A DNA stretch of 64,000 bases from Candidatus Sodalis pierantonius str. SOPE (GTDB taxonomy: Bacteria > Pseudomonadota > Gammaproteobacteria > Enterobacterales > Enterobacteriaceae). Under the pieces are notes generated by a model. It was not told where the DNA came from. It did no database searches and saw nothing but the letters and a program-made list of their open reading frames with translations. The position numbers and the translations under genes were made by a program. Shown one piece after another: positions 39,047 to 48,625 of the stretch. Location of the stretch: contig NZ_CP006568.1 in the NCBI RefSeq assembly GCF_000517405.1, forward strand, positions 1,736,001 through 1,800,000, given 5' to 3'. Each line of letters begins with the position of its first letter. Position 1 is the first letter of the stretch.

Positions 39047-39847
39047 GCGAGTTGTCCGCGCCGCTGTTGCGGATCCGCGAGCTGAATAAGAGTTACGGTG
39101 ATTTGCACGTCTTAAAGAATGTCGCCCTTAACGTTAACGCCGGGGAAGTGGTGTCCATCATCGGTGCCAGTGGTTCCGGCAAAAGTACCTTTCTGCGCTG
39201 TTTGAACGTCATGGAAATGCCGCAAAGCGGTTTCATGGACTTCGAGGATTTTTCCTTTGATTTCCGCGAGGGCGCGCGCTCAGCCGACGCCCGCACAGTT
39301 GAAATTGCTACGGGCCCGCATCGGCATGGTGTTGCAAAGCTACAACCTTTGGCCGCATATGACGGTGCTGGAAAATGTGATCGAAGCGCCGCTCCGGGTG
39401 CGTAAACTGCCGCGCAAGCAGGCTATTGACGAGGCGGAAGCGCTGCTTTCTCGGGTTGGCCTGTACGAGAAACGACAACAGTATCCCGCGCGGCTTTCCT
39501 GCGGACAACAGCAGCGGGTGGCCATCGCCCGCGCGCTGGCGATGAAACCGCAGCTGATGCTGTTTGATGAGGTAACGTCGGCGCTGGATCCCGAGCTGGT
39601 GGGCGAGGTGCTATCGCTGATGGCGTCGCTGGCGGAGGAGGGGATGACCATGTTGCTGGTGACCCACGAGATTGCTTTCGCCCGCGATGTGTCGAGCCGG
39701 GTGCTGTTTTTCGATCAGGGCGTTATGGCGGAGGACGGCCCGCCGGGACAGGTCCTTCATGATCCGGAAAGCCCGCGTTTGCGGCAATTTTTGCGTCGCA
39801 TTTTACATCAGGACCTCCGCCAGGCATCACGGGAGGCGCAGCCATGA
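39043..39847 (+). pseudogene. Polar amino acid-type ABC transporter ATPase, frameshifted
   Basis: GlnQ/HisP-like ATPase. Walker A GASGSGKST is in the first frame (MSELSAPLLRIRELNKSYG ...); about 39296 one base is missing and the rest is in the next frame, with the Q-loop VLQSYNLWPHMTV, the ABC signature as LSCGQQQRV (LSGGQ in functional proteins) and Walker B MLFDEVTSALDPELVGEV. The frameshift alone inactivates it; the signature Gly-to-Cys change suggests relaxed selection. Overlaps its neighbours on both sides by ATGA. Confidence 0.92.
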
Positions 39848-40499
39848 ATCAGCTTTGGAGCGATATCGATACCTACGGTCTGGGTTTCCTGCAGGCCGGT
39901 TGGACCGTGCTGCTGATAACCGTCGCCACGATCGTTTTAAGCTGGATCGTCGGTTTCCTGGCCGTGTCGGCGAAAATGTCGTCGGTGAGGTTTTTTAGCG
40001 TCATCGGACGGTTTTATATCTGGTTTATCCGCGGAACCCCGGCGCTTATCCAGGTCTTTGTGGTGTATTTTGGTTTCCCGCAAATAGGGATCCATTTGTC
40101 GCCGTTCGTCGCCGACGTCGTGGCGCTGGGGCTCAACAGCGGTGCCTACGTGGCGGAAATCATGCGCGCCGGGCTGCAAGCTATCCCGCGCAGTCAGATG
40201 GAGTCCGCCTATGCGCTCGGTATGAGCAAAGGGGAAGTGATGCGGCGGATATTTTGCCGCAGGTGTTCCGCATCGTCTTACCGCCGCTGACCAACGAGGC
40301 GATTTCGACGCTGAAGAATACCTCGTTGCTGTCGACCATTACCGTCATTGATATCACGCTGTACGCACAGACGATAATTTCCGCGACGTTCCGCCCGTTC
40401 CAGTTTTATATCGCCGCAGCCTTGATTTATCTGCTGCTGACTTCGCTTTTGACCGAATTTTCCGCCTGGCTTAAACGGCGCCAGCGCCGTTTAAGTTAA
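39844..40499 (+). pseudogene. Polar amino acid-type ABC transporter permease, frameshifted
   Basis: HisMQ-type permease with four or five membrane helices. The EAA-type loop (YVAEIMRAGLQAIPRSQMESAYALGMSK) is intact, but one base is missing near 40250, so RRIILPQVFRIVLPP continues in another frame (to the stop at 40499). Only one permease gene is present, so a homodimeric permease is expected. Confidence 0.92.
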
Positions 40500-40516
40500 C
40501 CCAAAGGACGTAAGCT

Positions 40517-41398
40517 ATGAGTGTGTTACCGACTAACTCCCTGGAGACCCCCCGTTTCTGCGGTGTGCCGACCTTTATGCGACTGCCGATGGCAACCGAT
40601 CTGAGCGTGCTGGACGCGGCGATAATCGGCCTGCCCTCCGACGCCGGCGCGCCTTTTCGACCCGGCGCGCGGTTTGCCCCCAACGCCGTGCGCGCAATGT
40701 CCATTATGCTGCGGCCGATAAATCCCTATCGCGACAACATTAATGTGTTTGATGTGCTGCGGGTGGCGGACGCCGGGGATGCCCTGGTGGTGCTGGGCTA
40801 CGAAGAAGAGACCCTGGCGCGTATGGAGCAGGCGGTGTCGACGCTGGCGGAACTGCGCGCTGTCGCCAAACGCTACGGGCCGGTAGCGCTGGTGCAGTTC
40901 GACTCCCACAGCGACACCTGGGATAAGTACTTCGCCGACAAGCGCTACAGCGCCGGCACGCCGTTCAGCCGCGGGGTGGAGGAAAATATCATCGATTCTG
41001 CGCACTCGATTCAGATCGGCTTGCGGGGATCGCTGTTCCAAACAACGAATATCACGCAGTCGCTGGATTTGGGCTTCGAGGTGGTGACCACCGACGCCAT
41101 GTTCGAGATGGGCATCGCGGCGCTGGCCGAACGCATCGCCGGCCGGCCCACCTTTATTACCTTCGATATGGATTTTGTCGATCCCGCCGCCGCGCCGGCG
41201 GTGGAGACCCCCGAAGCGGGGGGACCCACGGCGCGCGAATCATTACTGCTGCTGCGCCGCTTGTCCGGTATCAATCTCGTGGGATGCGACGTCACCGAAA
41301 TCACCCCGACCTACGACGGTCCTGGCCAAATCACCTCGCTGCTGGGCGCGACGGTAATGGAGGAATTGCTAGCGCTGCTGGCCAGCGAAAAACGGTAA
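40517..41398 (+). CDS. Ureohydrolase (agmatinase/guanidino hydrolase family), metal site deleted
   Basis: 293 aa, about 20 short for the arginase/agmatinase family, which hydrolyses guanidino groups to urea with a dinuclear Mn or Ni site. Seen: FRPGARFAPNAVRAMS, QFDSHSDTWD (DxHxD ligands) and TFDMDFVDPAAAP (DxDxxDP ligands). Missing: the GGDHS segment with the first His ligand, because ERMEQ-AVSTLAELRAV joins directly where about 15 residues should lie; also YSAGTPF has Ala where YGHGTPF has His. The frame is open but the enzyme is probably inactive. Operon neighbour of the ABC genes (16 bases after the permease). Confidence 0.85.
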   Translation: MSVLPTNSLETPRFCGVPTFMRLPMATDLSVLDAAIIGLPSDAGAPFRPGARFAPNAVRAMSIMLRPINPYRDNINVFDVLRVADAGDALVVLGYEEETLARMEQAVSTLAELRAVAKRYGPVALVQFDSHSDTWDKYFADKRYSAGTPFSRGVEENIIDSAHSIQIGLRGSLFQTTNITQSLDLGFEVVTTDAMFEMGIAALAERIAGRPTFITFDMDFVDPAAAPAVETPEAGGPTARESLLLLRRLSGINLVGCDVTEITPTYDGPGQITSLLGATVMEELLALLASEKR

Positions 41399-41484
41399 CG
41401 GTCCCGTGCGCCGCCGTTGAGGCGCGCGGCGCCGGCAGGCCATGAACCACCCTTAATTTTTTTGCAGCCTAATGAGAGCGACCA

Positions 41485-42288
41485 ATGAAAATCAAGCGTT
41501 TACTCTGTATTGCCACGGTTGTTGCCATAATGACCCCGCTGTTTGGCGCCAGCGCCGCCGATGACGGCGCACTGGAACTTAAGCAGCCCGGTAAGCTATC
41601 GGTCGCGACCGAAGGCACCGATCCGCCTTTTAGCATGCGCAGCGCCGACGGCAAGCTGGACGGGTTGGAAATCCGCGTCATGAAAGAAGTGGCCAAACGG
41701 CTGCATTTGGAATATGTGCCCGTGATCACAAAATGGGACTCGGTACTGGTGGGGCTACAGGCCAATCAGTTTGACATGAGCAGCGCGGCGATGGATATTA
41801 CCCCCGCGCGGCAAAAGGCGATTTTGTTTTCCGACGGCTGGATAAAGTCCGGCGGCCGCATCATTATCCCGCAAGATTCATCGATTACCTCCTCGCAGGA
41901 TTTGAAAGGTAAACGCATCGGCGCGCAGGTGTCTTCGACCTATGCACAACTGGCGGTGGATCACGGCGCAACGCTGAAGAATTATATCGATGTGACCGCG
42001 GCGGTGCAGGACTTGGCTAACGGCAATATCGACGGCGTAATCAATGATTTTATCGGTAACGCCTACTTGATAAAAGACATGCATTTGCCGCTGCGCCAGA
42101 CGCCGGATTATGTCAGCCGGATTCAAAAAGGGTTCGCCTTTACCAAGAGCAAACCGCATCTGGCGGCGGCGGTCAACAAGGCGCTGGCGGAGATGGTGGC
42201 GGATGGGACCTATGCGAAACTCGTCACTCCCATCATCGGCTACGATCCCTATCCGAAAGAGCCGGTCCGTTCGCTCTTGCAGCCCTAA
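41485..42288 (+). CDS. ABC transporter periplasmic substrate-binding protein
   Basis: 267 aa, SBP family 3 (polar amino acid type). A signal peptide, MKIKRLLCIATVVAIMTPLF followed by GASA, ends near residue 24. Family signature: LSVATEGTDPPFSMRSADGKLDGLEIRV, and the SSAAMDITPARQKAILFS lobe. Ligand not predictable by eye, but its operon suggests an amino acid-like or guanidino compound. Intact, although its ATPase and permease are frameshifted. Confidence 0.9.
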   Translation: MKIKRLLCIATVVAIMTPLFGASAADDGALELKQPGKLSVATEGTDPPFSMRSADGKLDGLEIRVMKEVAKRLHLEYVPVITKWDSVLVGLQANQFDMSSAAMDITPARQKAILFSDGWIKSGGRIIIPQDSSITSSQDLKGKRIGAQVSSTYAQLAVDHGATLKNYIDVTAAVQDLANGNIDGVINDFIGNAYLIKDMHLPLRQTPDYVSRIQKGFAFTKSKPHLAAAVNKALAEMVADGTYAKLVTPIIGYDPYPKEPVRSLLQP

Positions 42289-42559
42289 GTCTGCCGGGTC
42301 GGCGTTGCGCGGGCGCGCCGTCCGCGCAACAGCCGTGTCTGCACATTGGGTGGGCCCGCGGCCTGCCTTTTTTAATCGGGGTGTTGACGATATGAAACGA
42401 CGCTATGGATCCCTTTAAAACGACGGGCGAGATGATGGGTGCAGATTCCGACGTATCCGATCAGCTGTTCCGGCGACATCCGATCAGTTATTCCGATATT
42501 TTCCGATCACCCATTCCAGTGATATTCGATCACGTGTTCGCTCATCTTCTGACTCGGGT

Positions 42560-43309
42560 TTAGTCTATTTTTCCTGTGCTGGCTACTCCTTGCTCTTTGC
42601 GTAGTGATTCGCCTTTAAGTTCCAGTCTATAGCTGGGGTGTACTGACCGATCGAGTAACGCGTCAGCTGTCGTGGGGTTTTCTATCAGTCCATACCATTT
42701 TTTCACCGGCAGTTGACTGATCAGGATGCTGCTGCTTTTGTCGTAGCGATCTTCCATCACCTCCAACAGCATCGTTGCCTGCATCGGACTTATTGATTCT
42801 AGGCCCACATCGTCCAAGATCAGTAACTCTATTTTTTCTAACTGCTTAAGCTGTTTTAGATAGGTCCCGTCTACCTGACACTGGTGAAGATGGGCCAGCA
42901 ACCGACCCACTCGCCAGTAACGCACGCTATATTGCTGCCGGCATGCCTGCTCACTAAGCGCACAACTGAGCCAGGTTTTGCCCGTACCTGTCGGCCCCGT
43001 GATGAGTATGCTTTTCTGATATTTCAGATATTGTCCCCCTAGCAGATCTCGCATCTGTTCCGGTGTCACTCCTCGGCTAGGGATATAGCGGATATCTTCC
43101 GGTTTTGCCTGCAAGCGCATTTGCGATTGCCGTCGAATACGGTATATGTGGTTGTTTTTTCTATGTAAATTTTCCGCTTCTACCATCAGCGACAACCGCT
43201 CCTCGAACCCCAGCTCCCCATAACTCCCCGGGAGTTCGCGTTGCGTCTCCAACGCCTGGACCATTGCCGACAACTTCAGCTCTCGCAGAGCCATTAACAG
43301 TGTATCCAT
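42560..43309 (-). CDS. istB: IS21 helper ATPase IstB (249 aa)
   Basis: Full-length AAA+ IstB, Walker A GPTGTGKT and Walker B LLILDDVG present. Private residues VEAENLHRKNNHIYRIRRQ distinguish it from copies 1 and 2. Follows istA after 11 bases. Confidence 0.92.
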   Translation of the reverse strand: MDTLLMALRELKLSAMVQALETQRELPGSYGELGFEERLSLMVEAENLHRKNNHIYRIRRQSQMRLQAKPEDIRYIPSRGVTPEQMRDLLGGQYLKYQKSILITGPTGTGKTWLSCALSEQACRQQYSVRYWRVGRLLAHLHQCQVDGTYLKQLKQLEKIELLILDDVGLESISPMQATMLLEVMEDRYDKSSSILISQLPVKKWYGLIENPTTADALLDRSVHPSYRLELKGESLRKEQGVASTGKID

Positions 43310-43320
43310 ATTTATTCTCC

Positions 43321-44871
43321 TTAGTGATAACTGTCCGGACCTCGGAGGTTTTCGTGAACCAGCATTGATACGCCGGCTCCGTCCTGGGTGACCTCACTTT
43401 CACGACCGTGTTTCAATACGTTGGCTATGAAAGAGCGGTTAATGCACCCTTTCTCCAACGCCAGCACGCAGGCCTTCTCCAGTCGCGTCGTCTCATAGCG
43501 CCGTTGCAGATTGAGTAGCCCCAGCACGGAGCGGTAAGCCTGCTCCGGATGGGCTTTGCTCTTTTGGATGGACTCGACCACTTTCAGTGTGCACACACCC
43601 ACCGACAGCGCCCAACTGCACAGCCTTTCCGGCGTCCACTGACTCTGCCCCTTATGGTTAGCCGGCATGTGCGCCGCCTGAGTCGTGTGCCTATAGGCGT
43701 TATCGCTGCGAGGGTGCGTAGCCACGCAGACGCCCTTATGGTGGATTTGCACCAGCCGTTGGGTGGCGATGACGTCAACGCGCTCGCCAACCAGCGGATG
43801 CGGCACCGAGTACCAGTTTTTGCCGTAGTCTATGTGGTAATCAGGTCCCACTCGGGCAACGAGATACTCACTGTATTCCCATTGTGTGGGCGGTAGAGGC
43901 CCAAGAGCCGGTTTGTCCAGCTGCTCGAAGCGTTCAAGGCGACTTTGTCCGCCGTAATGACGCATCGGGCGCAGATTCAACTCATGATTGAGTTCTCGTA
44001 TCACCTGGTTGAGTTCGGGCAGCGAGTAGAACCTACGTTTACGCAACCGGGCCAAAACCCAGCGTTCTACCAGCTGCACAGTTGATTCTGCCTTCGCCTT
44101 GTCTTTCGGTTTTCTCGGGCGCGCCGGTAGCACCACTGTCTCATAGTGATTTGCCAGCGCCTGGTAGCTCTGGTTTATGACCGGCTCATAGCGGTCAGGG
44201 GTGCTGACAGCGCTGCGCAGATTATCAGGTATCATCAGCTCCGGAACCCCACCCATGAAGTGCAGACAGCGGCTATTGGCGTTGAGCCACGATGCCATGT
44301 CCTGGCTTTCGCAGGCTTCGATATACGCATAGCCTGACACGCCCATGGCAGCGACGAAGATAGCGACCTGGCGTACGCTACTGGTCGCAGGGTTGACGAT
44401 AGGTACGGTGGGGCCACAGAAGTTGATGAAGAGCTTTTCGCCAGCCTTGTGCTCCATGCGCATAGAACGCCTCTGCTTCTTTTTCCAGTCACGGAACAGT
44501 GCACAAAACTGTGAGTAACCGAGGGCATCACCGCCCACGGCGGACTGATATTCCATCCAGAGCAGCTGCTTGGTCATGCCCTTGCGGCTTAACTCGGTAT
44601 CGATATCAAGCCAGCTGGGTAATGTATTGATAACTTTTCCGGATTTGCCGGGATAGAGCAGGCGGTCGAGGTCGACGGGGGACAGTTCCGCCGGCAATGG
44701 CCAGACCAGGTTAACTACCGTGAATCGGCCGAGGATATCGTGCACGGTAGTACAGCCTATGCCGAGCGCTGCTGCGATAGTGCGATTCGAGCGACGCTGC
44801 TCGAATTTCATACGTAAGACATTAATATAGATGCACATTTCCGTTCTCGCTTTCTTTTTTTTACGTGCCAT
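43321..44871 (-). CDS. istA: IS21 transposase IstA, catalytic Asp150 replaced by Asn
   Basis: 516 aa, full length, but the first catalytic residue is changed: KLFINFCGP here against KLFIDFCGP in copies 1 and 2 (codon AAC, minus strand of 44422-44424). The other triad residues (DNLRSAV, KAKAESTVQ) remain. A D-to-N change at this position normally abolishes DDE catalysis, so this copy is probably catalytically dead, although its protein could still bind the ends. Other private changes: TVVNLVWP, CESQDMAS, SLPELNQ, EKACVLAL. Confidence 0.92.
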   Translation of the reverse strand: MARKKKKARTEMCIYINVLRMKFEQRRSNRTIAAALGIGCTTVHDILGRFTVVNLVWPLPAELSPVDLDRLLYPGKSGKVINTLPSWLDIDTELSRKGMTKQLLWMEYQSAVGGDALGYSQFCALFRDWKKKQRRSMRMEHKAGEKLFINFCGPTVPIVNPATSSVRQVAIFVAAMGVSGYAYIEACESQDMASWLNANSRCLHFMGGVPELMIPDNLRSAVSTPDRYEPVINQSYQALANHYETVVLPARPRKPKDKAKAESTVQLVERWVLARLRKRRFYSLPELNQVIRELNHELNLRPMRHYGGQSRLERFEQLDKPALGPLPPTQWEYSEYLVARVGPDYHIDYGKNWYSVPHPLVGERVDVIATQRLVQIHHKGVCVATHPRSDNAYRHTTQAAHMPANHKGQSQWTPERLCSWALSVGVCTLKVVESIQKSKAHPEQAYRSVLGLLNLQRRYETTRLEKACVLALEKGCINRSFIANVLKHGRESEVTQDGAGVSMLVHENLRGPDSYH

Positions 44872-45039
44872 GCCATGCCCCCGGAAGCTAAAAGTCTCCA
44901 GAGTATGGCGGAACAGAAGATGAGCGATCGGACAGAATCGGAATCGCTGATCGGGCGACCGGAATCAGTGATCGGATGAAATCAGAATTAGTGATCGGGT
45001 GAAATCGGAATCAGTGATCGGATGTGACCGGAACCAGCA

Positions 45040-45597
45040 ATGGGTGAACGGGAACAGAATCTCAGCGTTAAGGCTTATGATGTGCTGCTTAATATGCTGA
45101 TAAATCGTGAACTCCCAGTCAATACCGTCCTTCCGGAGCGCCGGCTTGCCGAGATGCTGACGATTTCACGCACGCCGGTACGCGACGCGCTGAATAAATT
45201 GGAAAACGAGGGCTTTATCGGCCGCAGCGGCGGCAGAACGCTGGTGGTTAAAGAGTTCTACTATCCGCGAACTTATCGAAACGCTGCACGTGCGGCGCAC
45301 GCTGGAGGCGGAAGCCGCCCGCTTGGCCGCAGGGCGGGTGCCAGCGGCGACGCTTGACGCGATTGAAGAGGGCATCAACGCGCTGCTGGCGGCGGCGGAT
45401 CCCAGCCCCCAACAGGATTGGCAGATAGACAGCCAATTGCACCAGTCGCTGGCCCATTACAGCGGTAATGCGCTGCTGATGCAGTATATCGAAAGCCTGC
45501 GCCTCAAAACCCGCATGTTCAATATGCGCCAGGTACCGGAACGTTTCATCAAAGGTCACCATGAACATCTGGCGATCATTGCCGCTCTGCGCCATGC
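45040..45597 (+). pseudogene. GntR-family (FadR/FCD) regulator, frameshifted and 3'-truncated
   Basis: The winged helix-turn-helix (MGEREQNLSVKAYDVLLNML, LAEMLTISRTPVRDALNKLE) begins at the ATG created by the IS21 target duplication. A frameshift near 45260 (after VVKEFY) moves the FCD ligand-binding domain (IRELIETLHVRRTLEAEAAR, WQIDSQLHQSLAHYSGN) to another frame. The C-terminal end merges near 45597 with the converging amidohydrolase gene, so a deletion has fused their 3' ends. Original target was probably the surrounding operons. Confidence 0.9.
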
Positions 45598-46726
45598 TTT
45601 CCGCGGGGTTGTGGCTACCGTTGGCGTTGCGCACGAATAACATCGCGGTGGGCACGCCCTGCGCCGCTGGGCATGACGCGGGCCGGCACGTGCTGTTGCT
45701 CGGCCGCACGCGTCAAATCGGCCAGTAGCGCGGGGTCCATTTGCGCTGGGGCACTTTCGGTCTGCTCGCCGAGTTCAAAGCGTACGCCGTGCCGAAGGCT
45801 AATGTCGTCTATTAAGCGCCGCAGCGCGGCATCCATTAGTGACAGCGTTTGCGGGCTGCGCGAGCGAAAATCCAGGCAAAAGGCCACTTCACCGCTCACT
45901 TTACTGAAATCCGCCTGCTGGGGGTGGGTCGCAAACTGGCCGACGGTCACCGTCAGCTCGTGCCCTTCCTGCTCTAGCGTGCCCCATTGGTGATGTAGGC
46001 CGGTCACCAGCTCCGCCGTCGCCACCACCGCATCTTGCCGGTGGCCGAGCGATAGCGCAAACTGCCGCATATGCCGCTGACCAGGCCCAGCGGGATGCCG
46101 CTGTCCAGCAGAACCGGCCCCTGTTCAATATGCAATTCGATAAAACAGGCGATTGCCGCCGCGCTTAACCACGGCGGCTGCGCCAGGAATTGCGCGACAT
46201 CCGCGCCCCGGTCGGCGAAATGCTGCGCCAGGGTTTGCCCGTTATCGGCCCGCGGCGTCCGCATCGCCGACGGCGGCAACAGACCGAAAGCCGCTTTGCT
46301 GCCTAAATAGGAAATCGGGAACCAGGCGCTCTCCTCCGCGCGGATGGCCATTACCGTGACATCTCGCTGCGGCCGGTAACCTGCCGCCACCCAGCCCGCC
46401 AATACGGCAATGCCGGCCAGCACGCCGGCGGCGCCGTCGAAATTGCCGCCGCAGGGTACCGAATCCAGATGGGAGCCGGTGATCACCGCCGGCGCACCCG
46501 GCAGAGTGCCGGGCAGCGTCATATAAAGATTGAGCGCCGCATCGGTGGCCACGCGCAGCCCCAGCGCCCGCGCGGTACGGTGCAGCACATCGTGGGCGCG
46601 CTGTTCCCCCTCGCCGTAGCTACCGCGGCTAATGCCGCTACCGTCGAAGCTCAGTTGCTGCAGTTCGGTGAATAAGCGCTGCGCCAGCGCAATATCCGGG
46701 GCCGGGAGCGGCTGGGCGCGCGTCAC
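45598..46726 (-). pseudogene. M20-family amidohydrolase (N-carbamoyl amino acid / allantoate type), broken
   Basis: Zn-dependent amidase of the hydantoinase/carbamoylase group. Frame from ATG 46726 has the metal-binding HLDSVPCGGNFDGAAGV and AIRAEESAWFP segments, and FIELHIEQGPVLLD. Near 46060 about 15 residues are lost and the frame shifts; QDAVVATAELVTGL and VMPSGAG follow in another frame, with NGSHNPAES at the truncated end. Members hydrolyse N-carbamoyl amino acids, ureidopropionate or allantoate. The start overlaps the aminotransferase stop by 4 bases. Confidence 0.88.
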
Positions 46727-47940
46727 CGCAGGGCCTCGCAGGCCGCGACGATGCGCTCACAGGCCCGCGCCACAAGTGCGTCGGCTATGCTATAGGCGAT
46801 GCGGAAATGATGCGCGAGACCGAAGGCGGAGCCCGGCACTACCGCGACCCCGGCGTGTTCCAATAGGTAGGCGGCCAGCCCCACGTCGTCATTAATCGTC
46901 TCCGCGTAGGGGCTCTGCTTGCCGATAAGCGCGCGGCAATCTACGAACAGATAAAACGCGGCGGGCGGCGTTGCGACCCGCAGGTCGGGCGCCTGACGCA
47001 AAATCGACAGCGCCTGGTCGCGGCGAAGCCGCAGGCGGCCGCACCACTCGGGCAGTAAGCTTTGCGGGCCGTTAAGCGCCGCCAGCGCGCCGGCCTGACC
47101 GATAGCGCTGGGGCAGGAGGTGCTTTGCGATTGCAGCAGCGCCAGCCCGTCTATCAGCCACTCCGGCCCACCGGCGTAACCGAGGCGCCAGCCCGTCATG
47201 GCATAGGCTTTCGACACGCCGTTGACGGTAAGGGTACGTGCCGCCAAGGATGGCACGGCGGTGGCGAACGAGACGAATTCCCCTTCATAGACGATGTGTT
47301 CATAAATATCGTCAGACATCACCAGCACCCGAGGATAGGCCGCCAGAACCTCGCCCAGCGCGCGCAATTCCTCCGCGCTATAAAGTGCCCCGGACGGATT
47401 TCCCGGTGAGTTTAACAGTAACCAACGGCTGTTCGCGTTCAGCGCGGCAGCAAGACGCGCGGGCGTCAGTTTAAACCCGTCCTGCTCGCCCGGCTCGACG
47501 TAGCGCGGCGTGGCACCGGTCAACCGCACCATTTCGGGATACGATACCCAATAGGGGGCGGGGATAATCACCTCATCTTCCGGCTCAAGGGTCGCTAACA
47601 GCGCATTGAAAATGATCTGCTTGGCGCCGGTGCTGGCGATAATTTGACGGGGAGTAAAAGCGAGCTGATTTTCGCGGCGGAATTTGGCGATAATCGCCGC
47701 CTTGAGCGTCGGGGTGCCGCCGACATCCGTATAACGGGTCTGTCCGTCGTGCAAAGCGGCAATGGCCTCGCGCACGATAGGCTCGGGGGTGGGAAAATCG
47801 AGCTCGCCGGAACTCATGTTGATGATGTCGCGGCCTTCCGCGGACAATTTGCGGGCGAGCTGGGAAATAACCAGCGTCACCGAGGGTTGCAGCGCGCGCA
47901 GGCGCGAGGACACTTGGGCATGAGTGGCGTGGGCGGACAT
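46723..47940 (-). CDS. Class I/II PLP-dependent aminotransferase
   Basis: 405 aa, aspartate aminotransferase superfamily (fold type I). The PLP lysine is in NGVSKAYAMTGWRLGYAG; the Asp and Tyr that hold the cofactor are in VMSDDIYEHI; the Arg in HHFRIAYS binds the substrate carboxylate. Opening MSAHATHAQVSSRLRALQPS resembles aspartate/prephenate-type enzymes. Substrate unknown; in this cluster it could deaminate the amino acid released by the amidohydrolase it is coupled to (4-base overlap). Intact. Confidence 0.88.
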   Translation of the reverse strand: MSAHATHAQVSSRLRALQPSVTLVISQLARKLSAEGRDIINMSSGELDFPTPEPIVREAIAALHDGQTRYTDVGGTPTLKAAIIAKFRRENQLAFTPRQIIASTGAKQIIFNALLATLEPEDEVIIPAPYWVSYPEMVRLTGATPRYVEPGEQDGFKLTPARLAAALNANSRWLLLNSPGNPSGALYSAEELRALGEVLAAYPRVLVMSDDIYEHIVYEGEFVSFATAVPSLAARTLTVNGVSKAYAMTGWRLGYAGGPEWLIDGLALLQSQSTSCPSAIGQAGALAALNGPQSLLPEWCGRLRLRRDQALSILRQAPDLRVATPPAAFYLFVDCRALIGKQSPYAETINDDVGLAAYLLEHAGVAVVPGSAFGLAHHFRIAYSIADALVARACERIVAACEALR

Positions 47941-47976
47941 CCTGCTGTCATCCTGTGGTAACGTAAAGGTTTATTT

Positions 47977-48540
47977 TTATCCAGCGTCCGACGGATGAAC
48001 AGCAAATATTTCGATTGCCCAGTATAAAGAATTTTGATGAGTCAGCGCGCCTGGGGCGCCGCCGGCGTCCTGCGCGGCGGTTTGCCGCAACACCTCGCTT
48101 ACCACCCGGTAACAATCATCGATATGGCTATTCCCCAGCAATTTCATCGCGCTGAAGCTTAAGCCTGCCGCCAGCGCCTGGCCTAACAGCGGGACATAGC
48201 GTGCCACCGACTTGGTGGCGACCCGTACGCCGACGCGTTTAAGCGCGTGGCTGACCGCTTCGCGGGTGAGAATCCTGCCGATGAGACGGCTGCCGACGCC
48301 GATGATGGCAATAAAAGTATATTTTTTACGGTTGGGGTGAAGTTGAGCCAGTTGCTGCTCGCTCAGGCCAAATCGCTCATTAATCGCCGGCAGTAGCCCA
48401 AGAAGAATCGACACATCGGTACCAATATCCAGGCCGGGCAGCGGAATGACCGAGGCGCCGGCCGACAGGGCGGCGCGTTGGGTCACAAGTTTGCGGCATG
48501 CGTCGCGGACTTCATCAAGCTGTTCACGGGTCTGTATCAT
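47977..48540 (-). CDS. DUF697-domain membrane-associated protein
   Basis: 187 aa. DUF697 family (YcjF-like), seen in LSAGASVIPLPGLDIGTDVSILL and VGVRVATKSVARYVPLLGQ. Two or three hydrophobic segments suggest membrane association. Function unknown. Not a standard neighbour of letA in E. coli. A 10-codon frame starting at 48569 overlaps its start, so the true start could be slightly upstream if a frameshift is present. No lesion in the body of the gene. Confidence 0.72.
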   Translation of the reverse strand: MIQTREQLDEVRDACRKLVTQRAALSAGASVIPLPGLDIGTDVSILLGLLPAINERFGLSEQQLAQLHPNRKKYTFIAIIGVGSRLIGRILTREAVSHALKRVGVRVATKSVARYVPLLGQALAAGLSFSAMKLLGNSHIDDCYRVVSEVLRQTAAQDAGGAPGALTHQNSLYWAIEIFAVHPSDAG

Positions 48541-48625
48541 TCGCTGTAGCGTTCCTGTTGCTTATCCATGGCGGTAAGTTTAGCAGGCGTCCCGCGTAAG
48601 ATACGGGCGCGCGCCGATCATCCTA

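Larger units (their letters stand above)
42440..45039 (-). mobile_element. IS21-family insertion sequence, copy 3
   Basis: 2600 bp with a 5-bp duplication ATGGG (42435-42439 and 45040-45044). Tips and subterminal repeats as in the other copies. The duplicated bases include the start codon of the GntR regulator on the right, so the element lies exactly between its ribosome-binding site (GGGCGAG, now at 42425-42432) and its coding sequence. Confidence 0.94.

Noticed and set aside
39541..39620. DEV instead of DEP in the ABC ATPase Walker B region as a decay mutation
   Set aside because: FDEVTSALDPELVGEV occurs in working polar amino acid transporter ATPases, so it is not by itself evidence of decay.
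42304..42330. Hairpin after the SBP gene as a terminator
   Set aside because: A 9-bp stem (GTTGCGCGG / CCGCGCAAC) exists but no T tract follows it.
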